Notes under the pieces: generated by a model
What the model saw: the letters and a program-made list of their open reading frames with translations, nothing else
Database searches by the model: none
What the model was told of the DNA's origin: nothing
In this document: in pieces, positions 1 through 10,708 of the stretch
Position numbering within the stretch: the stretch's first letter is position 1
How the letters are laid out: every line of letters starts with the position of its first letter
Program-made: the position numbers and the translations under genes
Assembly (NCBI GenBank): GCA_015350385.1
Contig: WNKI01000001.1
Coordinates: 6,667,410-6,731,409, forward strand
Origin: Aculops lycopersici
Lineage: Eukaryota > Arthropoda > Arachnida > Trombidiformes > Eriophyidae
Length of the DNA: 64,000 nt
Reading direction: 5' to 3'

Positions 1-939
1 ACAAAATAGTGGATAATAGTAGAGTTGGTTGACGGCAAACGCGATAGCGAAGATAACAAAGCTAATTTTGACCGTCCGCTCTATACCCTTCACAACTTGG
101 CCCGCTTGAACCCGGAAGCACATTGCTAGCTTGGTTACCTCCAATAAAACATCGCAGGTGTCTCTTAGGACCACTGCGGCTAAACCAATCCGATGGGTTC
201 GTGTTGCGTAAACGCTAATTACGCCTGATATGGCTGCCAAATGGTGGACAAACATCATAGGAGTATCGCGTCTTACAACATCCTCGAATAGAATGGCGTA
301 GGTGGCGTGCAAATAGAATGCAGTCTCTATCATAATGATCCAGTATTCGTCCGAATCAACGCTAAACGAATACTCGGGCAAATGGTGGCTTGGATTAAAG
401 AAGTTTTGGGCCTTGTGTTTGAGGAAACAGGTGTACACTAGCCAAGTTGAGCTAAAGCTATAGAATAATAGTCGCCAAACGGATTCCTCTGAACGTTCGC
501 GGTCCTTTGGTTTCAACTTAAAACTGTCCAATAGGTTGGAGTTGCGCGACTTCCTGCTCAGATAACGTTTGGTTGCCGTTAAACCTGCAAAAATTATGAG
601 AATACAAATGATGTCATTGATGGCGATACCATTGAAGGATCCAATTATAATCTCAGTTCCGTCCTCTTCAATGTGCTTGCTGCCCAATTTTGGCCCTAGA
701 GTTTTGATGGTCATGTCCTCTTCCGTCTTGATGAGATAATCACGGATACTGTCCAAAGTGTCACTTGATTCTTCCGGCTTTGCTTCAGTCTCATAGCAAT
801 TGTTTGTTGAATTGCTACAGGTGATTTGATTTCTAAATAGACCACCACCAACACCATTCAAATCCCGATTGTCTTGGTAGAAACTGTTGCGATAAAACTC
901 GGCGTAGCCCATGAAGAGCTCGCGGTAATTCTTGAACAT
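1..939 (-). CDS. Ceramide synthase (TLC/Lag1 family), 3' end beyond window
   Basis: An open frame of 313 codons starts at ATG 939-937 and runs off the window at base 1 without a stop, so the C-terminus is missing. Ceramide synthases acylate sphingoid bases in the ER membrane. A first hydrophobic segment (AINDIICILIIFAG) lies near residue 115. The TLC region begins around residue 160 and carries the paired histidines (MMFVHHLAAISG) and the Lag1-type stretch LRDTCDVLLEVTKLA. In most family members this reads LHD..D..LE, so the histidine is arginine here while both acidic positions are kept. No homeobox-like domain is seen. TRAM and CLN8 proteins share the fold, but the HH and D..D..LE spacing favours ceramide synthase. 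Confidence 0.82.
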   Translation of the reverse strand, partial: MFKNYRELFMGYAEFYRNSFYQDNRDLNGVGGGLFRNQITCSNSTNNCYETEAKPEESSDTLDSIRDYLIKTEEDMTIKTLGPKLGSKHIEEDGTEIIIGSFNGIAINDIICILIIFAGLTATKRYLSRKSRNSNLLDSFKLKPKDRERSEESVWRLLFYSFSSTWLVYTCFLKHKAQNFFNPSHHLPEYSFSVDSDEYWIIMIETAFYLHATYAILFEDVVRRDTPMMFVHHLAAISGVISVYATRTHRIGLAAVVLRDTCDVLLEVTKLAMCFRVQAGQVVKGIERTVKISFVIFAIAFAVNQLYYYPLFC

Positions 940-1844
940 TGCGGCCACACCCTACAACAAAGACTATGACACCTTCAAAGGGAGAATCTCCTGACTTGAT
1001 CGACTGTGCAAAATTCCAGCTAATTTGCAGCCTTTTCCCGCTTCCGCTTGCGACGGACGACGGTGATGGTGGTGACAACGGAGAAGACAATGGGCTGACT
1101 GAAATGGAAGCCCGCAAGAGTTTGGAACAACGAGAAAAATCTTGTGATCAGAGAGCGAGAGGCAAATGAAGTTGTGGTGTATGCTTTATGATCACACGAG
1201 AGTAAACAATCGGCTTAATGGAGCATCAGGTAGGAGAAACATCGAGTGTAAAACACTCCAGGATCGAGGCTCAACGGCAACAACAGTAACAGCATCAATG
1301 AAGTTAGAGTGGGTAAGCTGTCAAGTGTTTGTAATTAGATGTTGAAATCTACCGAAAGCAGCGCTTAAAGAAGCCGTCGGGATAAATATTTGTCTTACAT
1401 ATTCGATCAATACCATCATCATCATCATCATGATCCTCCTTCTCATCGCCATACCATCGAACAACTGATAGGACACTTGTCGTGTCGATTCACTGTGAGC
1501 AAGTTCGAGTTCAAGGCCGAAAAGTTGGTGAACGCCTTCAATCTTAGCTGTCAAGTTTTGGTTGACAGGTGTTAAGTGGTAGTGGAATTAATCTTATCAC
1601 ATTGTTCACATGACTCGCCTCATAGATTATCTACGACTACATTTAGATCTACAAGTTCCTCGTGTCTTTCGTAGCGTCAACTGAGTTCGATCTGAAAAAA
1701 TTAAGAATTTAAGAGCAGAGATCGGATTGATTTGGAAAATTTAAATGTTGGTTTATATATTTCTGTAGATTATTTTTCCTAGGATTTGTTGGTTAGTCTT
1801 GAGTCTTGTGCTTTCATTGCTGCACTTCAAAGCCAACTTGTGGG
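940..1844. other. Intergenic region between ceramide synthase and Hakai
   Basis: No convincing gene is seen. It holds a short CAT run near 1410-1430 and probably the 5' flank of the ceramide synthase and the 3' flank of the Hakai-type gene, since both are transcribed on the minus strand. Short open frames here have no recognisable domain. Confidence 0.5.
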
Positions 1845-3317
1845 TTATCTAGTCAATCCTTTCTCGAGCATCTGAGCACTTTGCTCGGCCCATTGAGCTG
1901 CTCGCTGCAACGACTGCCTGTGGTACTCCTTGCTATCCCTCTCTCGTTCCCTCTCTCTTTGGAAACTATCACGATCCCTATTAAAACGATCTCTTCTATC
2001 GCGTTCACGATCCCTCACACTATGATGTCTATGGTGTCCTGACCCGGGAGGTAGTGGTGGCGGCGGCGGTGGTGGTCCATCGAGTCTGTCCCTGCCCATT
2101 GGTCCGCCACCTCGGCCTTGGTGATGCTGTTGGTCTCTAGGATGTTGATGCGAGTGGTGATGGTGATTGTGAGGCGAGTTTGTGTTGCTTAAAGCCGAGA
2201 TACTGGACGCAGATTGCCGGTGGTGGCCGCCGCTGGCTTGGTTTTGGTGGCCCAAATGCTGAAGTGTCGACGAGGATATATAAGGTGAGGAAGAGATTGC
2301 CGCCATTGAAGCAGACGAGGATTGGCCAGCAGCATTGATTGAGGACTTGACCGAATTTCTACTATGCCTGTGGGTGACGTGCGCTTGTAAATCCCTAGCC
2401 GACAAGTAGGTTCTCCGGCAACTCTCAACTTGGCAGACAAATATTGAATTCAAGGTATTTCTTTCAACTCTAAGCGCCCTTCCGCCGCACCTATGACATC
2501 CCTTGCCTATTTGATTATTGAGGCTTCCATTCAACAAAGCAGTTGGGGCGGCGCCAACGTTTGGACTACTAATTGTTTCCTGTTGTATAGTTGTGGGTGT
2601 TGTATTCGATGTTGAATCATCGATGTTCATCATGCTAACACTGTTATTATCCTTTTGTGAAAATGATTGATTTGAATCAGATCGATGCAAGTCCAAGTTG
2701 TGGTTGTTGTTGTTGTTATTATTACTATTTGCATTATTATTGTTCCTTTGCTTGTGGTTGTGGTAATGTTGTTTATCTGAATGTAGGTGATGATTACTAC
2801 TTGTGTTCCCATTGTTACAACCATTATTATTCATGCTATTGTTGTTGCTGTTCACGGGCGAGGGGTGGTGGTGTTTGTGATAAGTCTGGTGGTAGTGGTT
2901 GTGATTGTGGTGCAGTGAAGGCGAATTGTGACGTTGATTTTGATGGTGTTGGTGGTGATTATTACTATGATGGTGGCTAGAGTTGTGAGGTTGAGTAGGC
3001 GGCAGCGGTGGCGGCGGCGGTTCACTTGGGCCAGGGATTTGGGTTGCTAATTTACCACTACTACCTCCAACACTTGACCCACTTTGCGATTGATTATTTG
3101 CGGTGGCTTGCGATGTCTGGGGCGAACATAATGTGGCACAGGTGAAGCAGAACACATGCTTGCAAGGTATAATGCGGCCATATATTAGAATGGGCTTATT
3201 ACAATGCTCGCAAAAGTGTATCTTCGGCTTGTAAACTTTCTCGCCAATCAAATTAACCTTGTTGGACCAAACAACCGTCGGCAGGCCATTCGAATGGTAG
3301 CTGGACAAGTGAATCAT
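1845..3317 (-). CDS. CBLL1: Hakai/CBLL1-like E3 ubiquitin ligase with expanded RING
   Basis: About 490 aa from the first ATG (3317-3315). The frame stays open upstream to about 3362 without another ATG, so a 5' exon may be missing. Hakai is an E3 ligase and a subunit of the m6A-writer-associated complex. The segment NLIGEKVYKPKIHFCEHC, then YGRIIPCKHVFCFTC and, much later, CHRCGGRALRVE and CRRTYLSARDLQAHVTHRH, reproduce the HYB domain: RING cysteines followed by the phosphotyrosine-binding zinc finger. Unusually, about 210 residues rich in His, Asn, Ser and Pro lie between the fourth RING cysteine and the CxxC that normally follows about 12 residues later. The C-terminus is Pro-, His- and RDRERD-rich, as in other Hakai proteins. 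Confidence 0.88.
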   Translation of the reverse strand: MIHLSSYHSNGLPTVVWSNKVNLIGEKVYKPKIHFCEHCNKPILIYGRIIPCKHVFCFTCATLCSPQTSQATANNQSQSGSSVGGSSGKLATQIPGPSEPPPPPLPPTQPHNSSHHHSNNHHQHHQNQRHNSPSLHHNHNHYHQTYHKHHHPSPVNSNNNSMNNNGCNNGNTSSNHHLHSDKQHYHNHKQRNNNNANSNNNNNNNHNLDLHRSDSNQSFSQKDNNSVSMMNIDDSTSNTTPTTIQQETISSPNVGAAPTALLNGSLNNQIGKGCHRCGGRALRVERNTLNSIFVCQVESCRRTYLSARDLQAHVTHRHSRNSVKSSINAAGQSSSASMAAISSSPYISSSTLQHLGHQNQASGGHHRQSASSISALSNTNSPHNHHHHSHQHPRDQQHHQGRGGGPMGRDRLDGPPPPPPPLPPGSGHHRHHSVRDRERDRRDRFNRDRDSFQRERERERDSKEYHRQSLQRAAQWAEQSAQMLEKGLTR

Positions 3318-4898
3318 CTTTTCAATAGATGAGATGAAATATGTTTGCCGTTGCCGACACACATTTGGACTCTCTTCGTCTTTGCTCCTTGAATCTTGGC
3401 TTCAAATATTTACGCTCTATTCACCAAATAATAGAGTGATCAGTTGCTTTATATAGTGAATGAATTATAATGCAAAAATAATCTCGTAATCGATTCTTGG
3501 TTGATTAGTCCGATTAACAGTTCAAAGTTAATCTTACCCTACTCTTAAGATATGAGTATACTTCGATTCGATATATGAATTACTTTGAGCTCTATTTAAA
3601 ATTGGAGAAAAATATTCCAAATCTCTTCGTCTTTGTTTGTTTCGGCTTAACGACTTAGCTCTAAGCTATGGCCCAATTTTTTGTAATAATAGATTGATGA
3701 TAAGTTCGATTGGATGCAGACTAAATTAGGATTGAAGTAGCTGATGATAAATAGTCAAGTTTGTCACAGTCCCTATGATGAGTTTGCCTTTTCTCTCCAG
3801 TAGAGGATGAATTCTCGTCGGCTTCTTCTTCTCTAATACTAAAGCGCCGCTTTGGCGTTAGTTCGATTTTTCGTTTCTCCGTTTTGACCCCCTACTCTTC
3901 TGTGCTCGCACACAGGACTTCTTTCCCCAAACGAAGAAATGGCGTATGCGGCCCCTCTTTTTTGAGCTCTCACACACAAATTTTTTCCCTATCTGATTTC
4001 CGTCATTCTGTTCCCCGCTCACACAGCTCACCCATACGATTCTTCGGCACTTCTTTCCCCCGCCTGGTTTCTCAAGGCGCTGTTCAACCTGGCACCCGTG
4101 CGGTCTTGCCACATCGTTGACATAAGTGCACAGTTTCGGCTTAGCGTGCGAGAAGAGGCCGAGTTAAGCCGTGGATGCCCCTCACGAAGCGAGGCGAGCC
4201 GGAGCGCAGTTTCTCGATAAGTGGCACAGAAAAACAGGTATGGCCGCGAGCGAAGCCGCGATGACCGACTAGTGTTTACAAAAATCTACCAGTGGCCACA
4301 GAAGCTCTCGCAGTGCACTCCAGCCGACGTCGTCGCCTTGTGTGAGTTTTTCGGCTTCAACTCTGGAAATGGTGCACCACTGACAAGTCAATGGAAAGGT
4401 TCAAGCGTACCATTGACTAATGCAGACGAATGGTCATGTATGCACCATTTTGCCAATGGCCTATTTAAATTACATTGACTTAAGCGCGGTGCACACAAAC
4501 TTTGTTGTGTTGGTGGTGGTGCTGCACCATATTTCTAATGGCAGAAAAGATTCAACTCACCAACGTTGATCTTAGCGCCAGATAGCGAGATGTCAAATGT
4601 CACAGACTTGATGATGAAACGATGATTGCAAAGGTTGATTTCTAAACTTGTAGTCGAAAGAGGAAATAAGGAATCAAAATGGAAATTCTACTCCTATTTG
4701 CATATAGATTGAATGCAAATGAAAGTTACCCTGACTATGGGATCTACTCGGCGGAAGGGCTGGGATGGCAGCACGAGACATTGGGAATTCTGGTTCAAAT
4801 ACTTGTATTGAGATCACTCAATATATCAGATTAAGTTTATATGGATATCGATATATGATTCACGTGACTATCAAACCTCTCTAATGTGTGAAAATAAC
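3318..4898. other. Intergenic region upstream of Hakai
   Basis: No gene is called. It contains the probable promoter and 5' UTR of the Hakai-type gene. GC-rich segments at about 4140-4260 carry repeated GCGAAGC/GCGAGGC words. An open frame at 4221-4478 (plus strand, GTG start) has no recognisable domain and is treated as chance. Confidence 0.45.
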
Positions 4899-5792
4899 TT
4901 AAATGTCCGGCGCCGAGTGGTCCATGTTCATCCGGAGCAACTTTCGGCTGGTCTTCTTGACCATAGCCTCAAACATTTCGCCTGGAACCACTGTTAGAAT
5001 TACTACGTCGCCGCAATTGTCCAGTATAGATCTAATATCCTGCTCCCTCAAACTGACCACATTTTGGCCATTGATCTCGAGGATGTTTTGGTTAATTAAA
5101 AGTCCATTTCGGGCTGCCGAAGAATCTTTGACAATGTTTACAATTTTCCCATGTTTGTTGAACGCAAAACCCGCCAATCCATTCTGATCCTTGTGCAAAG
5201 TTATGGTTCTCTCTAGGGGTCGATCCCTAACTGCAAACCTTAGCTCATCTGGCGAAGCCTTTTTGATGAGCTCATGAACACGTCTCACCGAGTACCCGGC
5301 AACAGGAATGTCGTTGATCTCCAAAACTTGGTCGCCGAATCTCAGGCCAGCCATGGCGGCCGGCGACGAGTCATAGACTAACACTATGAAGACTCCGCCC
5401 TGAACGGAGGTCATTCTAACGCCAACTTTTCCATTGGAATCCTTGCAAACAATTACCTGTCGAATGGCGTTTGAGGGTTGTAGGCGGTAGGCGAGACTGT
5501 AGCCCGAAAGGGGCGCTATCATGGACGACTTGCCAGGAAGCGAGAGGGCCGAGGATTGGGCACCAATGGAGTGGACGTCGTCCATATGATTGAGGCCGTT
5601 GATGTAGTTGCTAAACGAGGGATACAAGCCACTGTCATTGTATTTATTATTGATACCACCACTACCAAGTCCATGTCCATTGGTTCCGCCGACGCCTCTG
5701 AGGTGAGTTCCAATATTGGAGGCTGGATGCTTGCTATGATTCATGAGAATGTCATACTTGAAGTCCTCGAGTGAGGGGTAAAGTTGAGCCAT
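4899..5792 (-). CDS. SDCBP: Syntenin (tandem-PDZ adaptor)
   Basis: A 297-aa single-exon protein, ATG at 5792-5790, close to the usual 298 aa of syntenin-1. Syntenin binds syndecan cytoplasmic tails, PIP2 and ALIX and acts in endosomal and exosomal trafficking. The N-terminus has LYPSLEDF (residues 4-11) and a second LYPSF at 56-60, the LYPxL-type ALIX-binding motifs. PDZ1 spans roughly residues 111-190 (KVGVRM carboxylate loop) and PDZ2 195-271 (LAGFAF loop). Conserved signatures include RFGDQVLEIN, VRDRPLERTITLHKD, VKDSSAARNGLL and INGQNV. The C-terminal MDHSAPDI parallels the MDHTIPEV-type ending of vertebrate syntenin. A Gly/Asn-rich linker at residues 30-55 is lineage-specific. Confidence 0.96.
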   Translation of the reverse strand: MAQLYPSLEDFKYDILMNHSKHPASNIGTHLRGVGGTNGHGLGSGGINNKYNDSGLYPSFSNYINGLNHMDDVHSIGAQSSALSLPGKSSMIAPLSGYSLAYRLQPSNAIRQVIVCKDSNGKVGVRMTSVQGGVFIVLVYDSSPAAMAGLRFGDQVLEINDIPVAGYSVRRVHELIKKASPDELRFAVRDRPLERTITLHKDQNGLAGFAFNKHGKIVNIVKDSSAARNGLLINQNILEINGQNVVSLREQDIRSILDNCGDVVILTVVPGEMFEAMVKKTSRKLLRMNMDHSAPDI

Positions 5793-6558
5793 GATTTGAT
5801 TTCTTGGTTGTTTGTCTTGTGAAATTGATGGTCAATTTAATTGTATCGAGTAAAATCTTTCCTAATTTATGAAAAATTTGTGCGTTTCATTTTAGTGAAA
5901 TACTTTTGTGGGTGCATTCATCTAAATAGATATATTGTTTTAATCAAAAGCAGGTATCTTTTTCTCTCCAACGCGCAAATTTATCACTGTTCCTATGGAC
6001 ATCCTATTCGCATTGCAATTACATAGATGCGCCTCAGCACAACAAAAGGTCGGAATTAAAACACACCAAGCTCAAAACGCAAAGACTATATTTATATTAG
6101 CGGCTGCAGTATTACTAAGAGCGGTGATCTTGGTACTAACAAGACACTAGCGCGCAGCCTTCGACGTCGCTAGGTCCCTGTGGCGCCACCGCTGCAATCG
6201 CTTCTGCTGGGTGCTTTTGTCAAGTCCAAACACTTGTGACCGCCCACCGCTTGAGGGGCCCTTCACAATTTTAAAGCTTCACACGAAAAACCATGCAAAA
6301 CTAAAAACTGAATTTTTGCTGGATTACACTTTATTTTTGAGAGATTCAATACAAGTTGATTTAATAGAGGAGAAAAATTGAATTTTAAAGCGTAATTTTG
6401 ACTCGAACCATCTGTACAGGGCGACTCGAATTCTTTTGTGTCCCTTCATTCATTGGCTTTTTTGATATTTGTTAGATATCAAAAATAATAGTTTATCATA
6501 GTACATACATACATACACAAATTGTAAGATACAAAAAAGGAAAGAAAATTATATTAAT
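5793..6558. other. Intergenic region between syntenin and the orphan gene
   Basis: No gene is seen. It is AT-rich near 5840-6060, with a GC-richer block at 6120-6260 that has no coding signature. It likely holds the syntenin promoter and the 3' UTR of the downstream minus-strand gene. Confidence 0.5.
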
Positions 6559-8427
6559 CTAGTAGTTGACTAGTCGCGCTTGGCGCGAAAGTGCGATGGG
6601 CAATCCCATCTGATGAGCTCTAATTAGAATTGCCTGCGACTCGGCCACCTGTGCTTGTTCCCTTTCTCTGGCAAGAAGAGCCAGTCTAAGTGCAACTTGG
6701 CGCCTCCGTCTTTGCACCGCATCCATTAGTTGTCTGTCCATTTGCTGTTGATTCGTCAGCTTGGCCGCCTCCTTCTCCACCGCAACCTCGTAGTCCTGTG
6801 AGCCCGTCACTTCCGGTTCCTGAATGTCGTCTGTCGCTTTCATATTGGCTGTTGTCTTGATTGTTCCAGTTGGAGCAACACTGGTCCCAACTAGAGGTTC
6901 GGCCATACCAGATCCAGAGCCAGCGCCAGTTAGCTCGGCCAGTTGCTGTTGCTCGGCTGCAACCGCAGCCTCGAGAGCCACCTGCTGTTGTCGCTGCTTG
7001 ATCAGTTGTCGCATTAGAAGCTCGCTAGTAATTGGATTTGTATAGGGTATTAGGTGAGCTGGATGAAGCAGAGCCGTTTGTGCTATGGGCCTGCTCGGGG
7101 CTACGTCCAGGTAGGCGGCGGCTGCTGCTGGATTGTAGATGGCAGCAGCTTGTGAGTATCCGGCCGCTTGATTGACGTTGTGCTGATATTGGTGTTGAGG
7201 ATGGTTATGTTGAGCGTGGTGGTCCGCTGGGTACCGGTGAGCTGGGTGTCTCGGTACCCTTGGAACTCGGGCGACCACCTGTCTACTCTGCTGCTGGTGC
7301 AGATAGTGGTAGGGATGGTTGCTTCGGGCACCGGGTTGGTTGTGATAGAGATGGTGATGGTGAAGATGGTTATGGTGCGGCTGTCTTGGTTGGAGGCCTT
7401 GCATTTCGAATAGAGACGACGGTGGTCTTAGCAAGTTTAAATACTGCTCGCTGGCCGCAGTCTTGGTACTCTCCTTCGACGAGACTGAGCTTGAGGAACT
7501 CGTAGCTGAGCTTGTGCTGTTGCCACCACTTGAGCCCACCGAGCCCGTTGTGTCACTTTGTTTTGCCGCCGAACTTCCGCCCCCTTCCGAGGCCAGCTCT
7601 GCGGCAATCTGCTTAACAATCGGTTGCGACTTGAGACTAGTCAACAGGGATTTTGGTGACAAAACTCTCGCTTGGCCAGTAAGAAACTTGTTGACTAAAT
7701 CTCTCGGCGGACTCAAACTTCCACGCGAGGCCCCGATTCCGCCCAACAAAGTGGAATAACTCAATGGAGACATGTACTTTCCCCGCCCATCGCCACCACC
7801 ACCCCCTCCCCCAGGAAGCAAGGGTATTGGGTAGGAGGCTGCAGTTCCTAAAACATAACGCGGTCCCACTGAATAGCCGTCGCCGCCGCCACCTGACGAG
7901 TATCCGCCGTAGGCATCCATTGAGGCCGTCTTAGTCTCGGGCAAATACGACGAAGCAGAGGAGCTGTAAGGTTCAGAGTGAATCTCGTTTACCATTGAGT
8001 GATACGTGGGAGCTTGGTGAATATATCTTGGCACCACCGGAACTTGCGTATATATTTGCTGTCGCTTTATAAAGACCGGCAGCGGAACCGGAAATGGAAT
8101 GGCGTACGTCTTTTTAGTCTGGCCTGCCAACAGGTAGCCATACTTTTTCAACTTCTTCAAATCCTTTAATTTAATCTTGATCTTCTTTGCTTCAGTATCT
8201 TGAGAGTAGAAGAGGACAATTATTAAAAGTCCAACCAGTAGAGCTAGCAAACAAAACTTCATCATTGATTTGTGCCGAAAAGCTTTTCTAAAAACCGACT
8301 TGACTTTCACCTTGTACTCAACGGAAGCTGATTTAATTCTGGAAACTTTAGTCTTCTGGCTTCTCATTGTGATCTTCTTCTTTATGAATTCTTCCCTAAT
8401 TTCAGGTTTCTCTGTCTTCACCTTCAT
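6559..8427 (-). CDS. Orphan secreted or membrane His/Ala/Gln-rich protein
   Basis: An open frame of 622 codons from ATG 8427. A hydrophobic segment at residues 58-74 (CLLALLVGLLIIVLFYS) sits right after two methionines at 55-56 (ATGs at 8265 and 8262). If translation starts there the protein is a signal-peptide-bearing one of about 568 aa. If it starts at 8427 it has a basic cytosolic leader and a signal anchor. After the hydrophobic segment comes a Lys-rich stretch (KKIKIKLKDLKKLKKYGY), then a Pro-rich IPFPVPLPVF motif. This layout resembles arthropod secreted or cuticle-associated proteins, which is an inference. The middle is Ser/Gly-rich, then a His-rich block (HHNHLHHHHLYHNQ), Ala runs and Gln-rich helices. 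No enzyme domain or cysteine pattern is seen. Confidence 0.75.
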   Translation of the reverse strand: MKVKTEKPEIREEFIKKKITMRSQKTKVSRIKSASVEYKVKVKSVFRKAFRHKSMMKFCLLALLVGLLIIVLFYSQDTEAKKIKIKLKDLKKLKKYGYLLAGQTKKTYAIPFPVPLPVFIKRQQIYTQVPVVPRYIHQAPTYHSMVNEIHSEPYSSSASSYLPETKTASMDAYGGYSSGGGGDGYSVGPRYVLGTAASYPIPLLPGGGGGGGDGRGKYMSPLSYSTLLGGIGASRGSLSPPRDLVNKFLTGQARVLSPKSLLTSLKSQPIVKQIAAELASEGGGSSAAKQSDTTGSVGSSGGNSTSSATSSSSSVSSKESTKTAASEQYLNLLRPPSSLFEMQGLQPRQPHHNHLHHHHLYHNQPGARSNHPYHYLHQQQSRQVVARVPRVPRHPAHRYPADHHAQHNHPQHQYQHNVNQAAGYSQAAAIYNPAAAAAYLDVAPSRPIAQTALLHPAHLIPYTNPITSELLMRQLIKQRQQQVALEAAVAAEQQQLAELTGAGSGSGMAEPLVGTSVAPTGTIKTTANMKATDDIQEPEVTGSQDYEVAVEKEAAKLTNQQQMDRQLMDAVQRRRRQVALRLALLAREREQAQVAESQAILIRAHQMGLPIALSRQARLVNY

Positions 8428-10057
8428 CTTGTTGATTTAAATCTATGGTTTGACTTCACTAAACTTCACTAACTTTTCCTTATTTTAACTTGATTTCACC
8501 AGATCAACTCAAATCTAAACTATTGAACTTGAATGCAAACTTAGGCAATCGATCATCTCGTTGGTCATCTCAGGTCTGTTGTATGCAAAAAAGTATTATC
8601 ATTGGCAAAAGCAACTTAAAAAGCGATGTTAGAAACTTGTTGATCGAAATCGTGGATGCGGAAGGCAGTTAGGGAGAAAGAAGAGGAGGAGCAGGAGGAC
8701 GAAAGTGAGGGATGCTAGAATTTATCTTTCTTTTTGAAAAAATTGCTCATTCCACCAACCGCAACAACCACGGCGACAAACGCAACCAAAACCAAAAACG
8801 ACTAACTCGTTTCGACAACTAAAATTGATGGCCGCACGATCGAGCGGCATCTCCAACGCCACCACTTGTTGACCAGCTAGCCACTTGGATTCGCAACTGT
8901 CGGGGAATGCGGCTGTGGCAGTGGCAACAGGTAGTTGCACTCACTGCCAGTGAACCAGAAGTCGGCGGAGACGTCAAGTGGCTAGTCTCGGCGGAATGCG
9001 AGACATGGATGGAATTGAAACTTTTAACTATCCTCGTCCTCCACATCGCACTATTTAGCGACATAATACTAGCAGCCAAGTAGTAGTTGTAGCGCATGAT
9101 AGGATAACGAAGGTGGCAACCGAGATGCGCATCGAACGCGACAACACTGAGCCAGCAACTCGGTGGTAATACCCGATAAGAGATGGAGACATTAGGTGTG
9201 GCGCCGAGGAGAGATTATCGCCGGCCACTCAGTGCTCTAGCAACAAGTGGTCAGCGGCGGCGGCGGTGTTACATACGACGAAGCCAGCTCGGCGTCGTCG
9301 ATTGCACAGGTGCACTCGTCGCCACTAGTTTCTACAAGTTTCCTGATAACGGAGGCAGTCGCTTTGAACGGATGAAACGAAAGTGAGACACAAGCCGCTT
9401 CTCCTTGGCGACATCCCGGAAGACTCGCCTGTTACCAAATCCTGGTGGCGACGGCCGTGGTTGCGGCGATACCAGAGGCAGTGGCAACCACCACGATCGA
9501 GATGATGATGATGGCTAAAATTGGCTGCCAACTAGTTTGAGCTCTACTCAGTTCCCAGTACTTGTATAGGAGTGCCGCCGGCGGAGGCGGTTTTGTTGGT
9601 GACGATAGTGGTCTTGCTTCGAGTAATTTGACCACCAGATGACCACTTTCTCCGTTAAAAGCACATCAAGAGGAGGATGATGGCGATAACTGCGGCCACT
9701 TTGCTAATCAACTTCATAAGGAGGAGGAGGAGCAGCAGCAGCAAAAGCAATCGTCTTTGGTAGGCAATAATATCAGGGAGTTTTTCCATCATTCTCTTGG
9801 GTAGAGATAGGGACAGAGAGAGAGCTGCCTGGATTTGATGATAGCGCAGTAGACTTGGCTTGTGTTTCCGATCAGAAACTTCACCTAAAATTTGCCGGTG
9901 ACCAACAAGTTATCCAACGCTCGGCTCATGATATCAAATTTGCGAAATACCAGCAAAAATAGCGACGCCAGCAAAGATATTCAACATGAGAAAGTATCGC
10001 TAGTTAAATTAGTTAATATCATCTTTATTACTACTGGTGATTGCTCTTGTTCATCTG
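8428..10057. other. Gene-poor region with repeated CAACARGT motifs
   Basis: No gene is supported. It contains CAACAAGT-type words on either strand at 8864-8871, 9241-9248 and 9903-9910, and a CAACAGGT near 8926. Several overlapping short open frames on both strands lack recognisable domains. The segment probably includes the promoter of the minus-strand orphan gene. Confidence 0.45.
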
Positions 10058-10708
10058 CTACTCGGCGGCCAAGTTCTTGCAGGCCTCTGGCTTAGTACCA
10101 GTGTACTTGTCGCAAATGAATCCCTTTAGATTAGTCTCCATTTGTTGCTGAATATCCTCCGACGATTCATCGTTGTAGGTCAAATGGGGCACATAGCCTA
10201 GCTTGCCAGTCTTCTTCTCGGCCAGCTCCATAAGTCGGTAGCTCTCCTCTGAAGTTTTACACTTCTCCACCTGCTCATAGGTAACGCCCTTCAAGTATTT
10301 ACTCACACAATCCCTAGCCGACTCCTGGCCACGAAACAGACAACCAATTGTTGCATCTCTCTCGAGCTGACTCTTTCCATAGGCCAAAACGCAAGCTTGC
10401 AACCTGTTGCCATCGCACTCGCGAGCCCCGTGCTGACAAATCATCTTACCCTGGCCCAAGGTGCGCGCCTTTCCGAAGGGCACAATATTCACGTCCATAA
10501 TTCCGTCCAACTCATTGGCGGCCGGAATCAATTGATCCAATATAAATCTCCGACTATCTGGACACAAGCTCTCGACGTAGGCGCCAATCTTGACTTTTGG
10601 TGCGGCCTCAACCGAGGTTAAGATGACAGTTGAAATGGCGCACAGTGTTGCCACAGTCGCCAAAGCGAATGCACCTGTAGCTAATGGTTTTCTCATTGAT
10701 GCTGGCAT
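10058..10708 (-). CDS. GILT: GILT-like lysosomal thiol reductase
   Basis: A 216-aa protein, ATG at 10708. GILT proteins reduce disulfides in endosomes and lysosomes. Residues 12-35 are a hydrophobic signal peptide (FALATVATLCAISTVILTSVEA). The thioredoxin-like domain starts at KVKIGAYVESLCPDSRRF. The active-site position reads C49-P-D-S instead of CxxC, as in many invertebrate GILTs. The family signature CQHG..EC..N....C is complete (C91, E97, C98, N101, C106). Later cysteines (CLF, DCVSKYL, EKCKTSEES, FICDKY) match family disulfides, and YVPHLTYND fits the cis-Pro loop. It is slightly short at the C-terminus but apparently complete. No intron is needed. Confidence 0.93.
   Translation of the reverse strand: MPASMRKPLATGAFALATVATLCAISTVILTSVEAAPKVKIGAYVESLCPDSRRFILDQLIPAANELDGIMDVNIVPFGKARTLGQGKMICQHGARECDGNRLQACVLAYGKSQLERDATIGCLFRGQESARDCVSKYLKGVTYEQVEKCKTSEESYRLMELAEKKTGKLGYVPHLTYNDESSEDIQQQMETNLKGFICDKYTGTKPEACKNLAAE

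Noticed and set aside
4221..4478. Frame of 85 codons, plus strand
   Set aside because: GTG start, no domain and no splice evidence.
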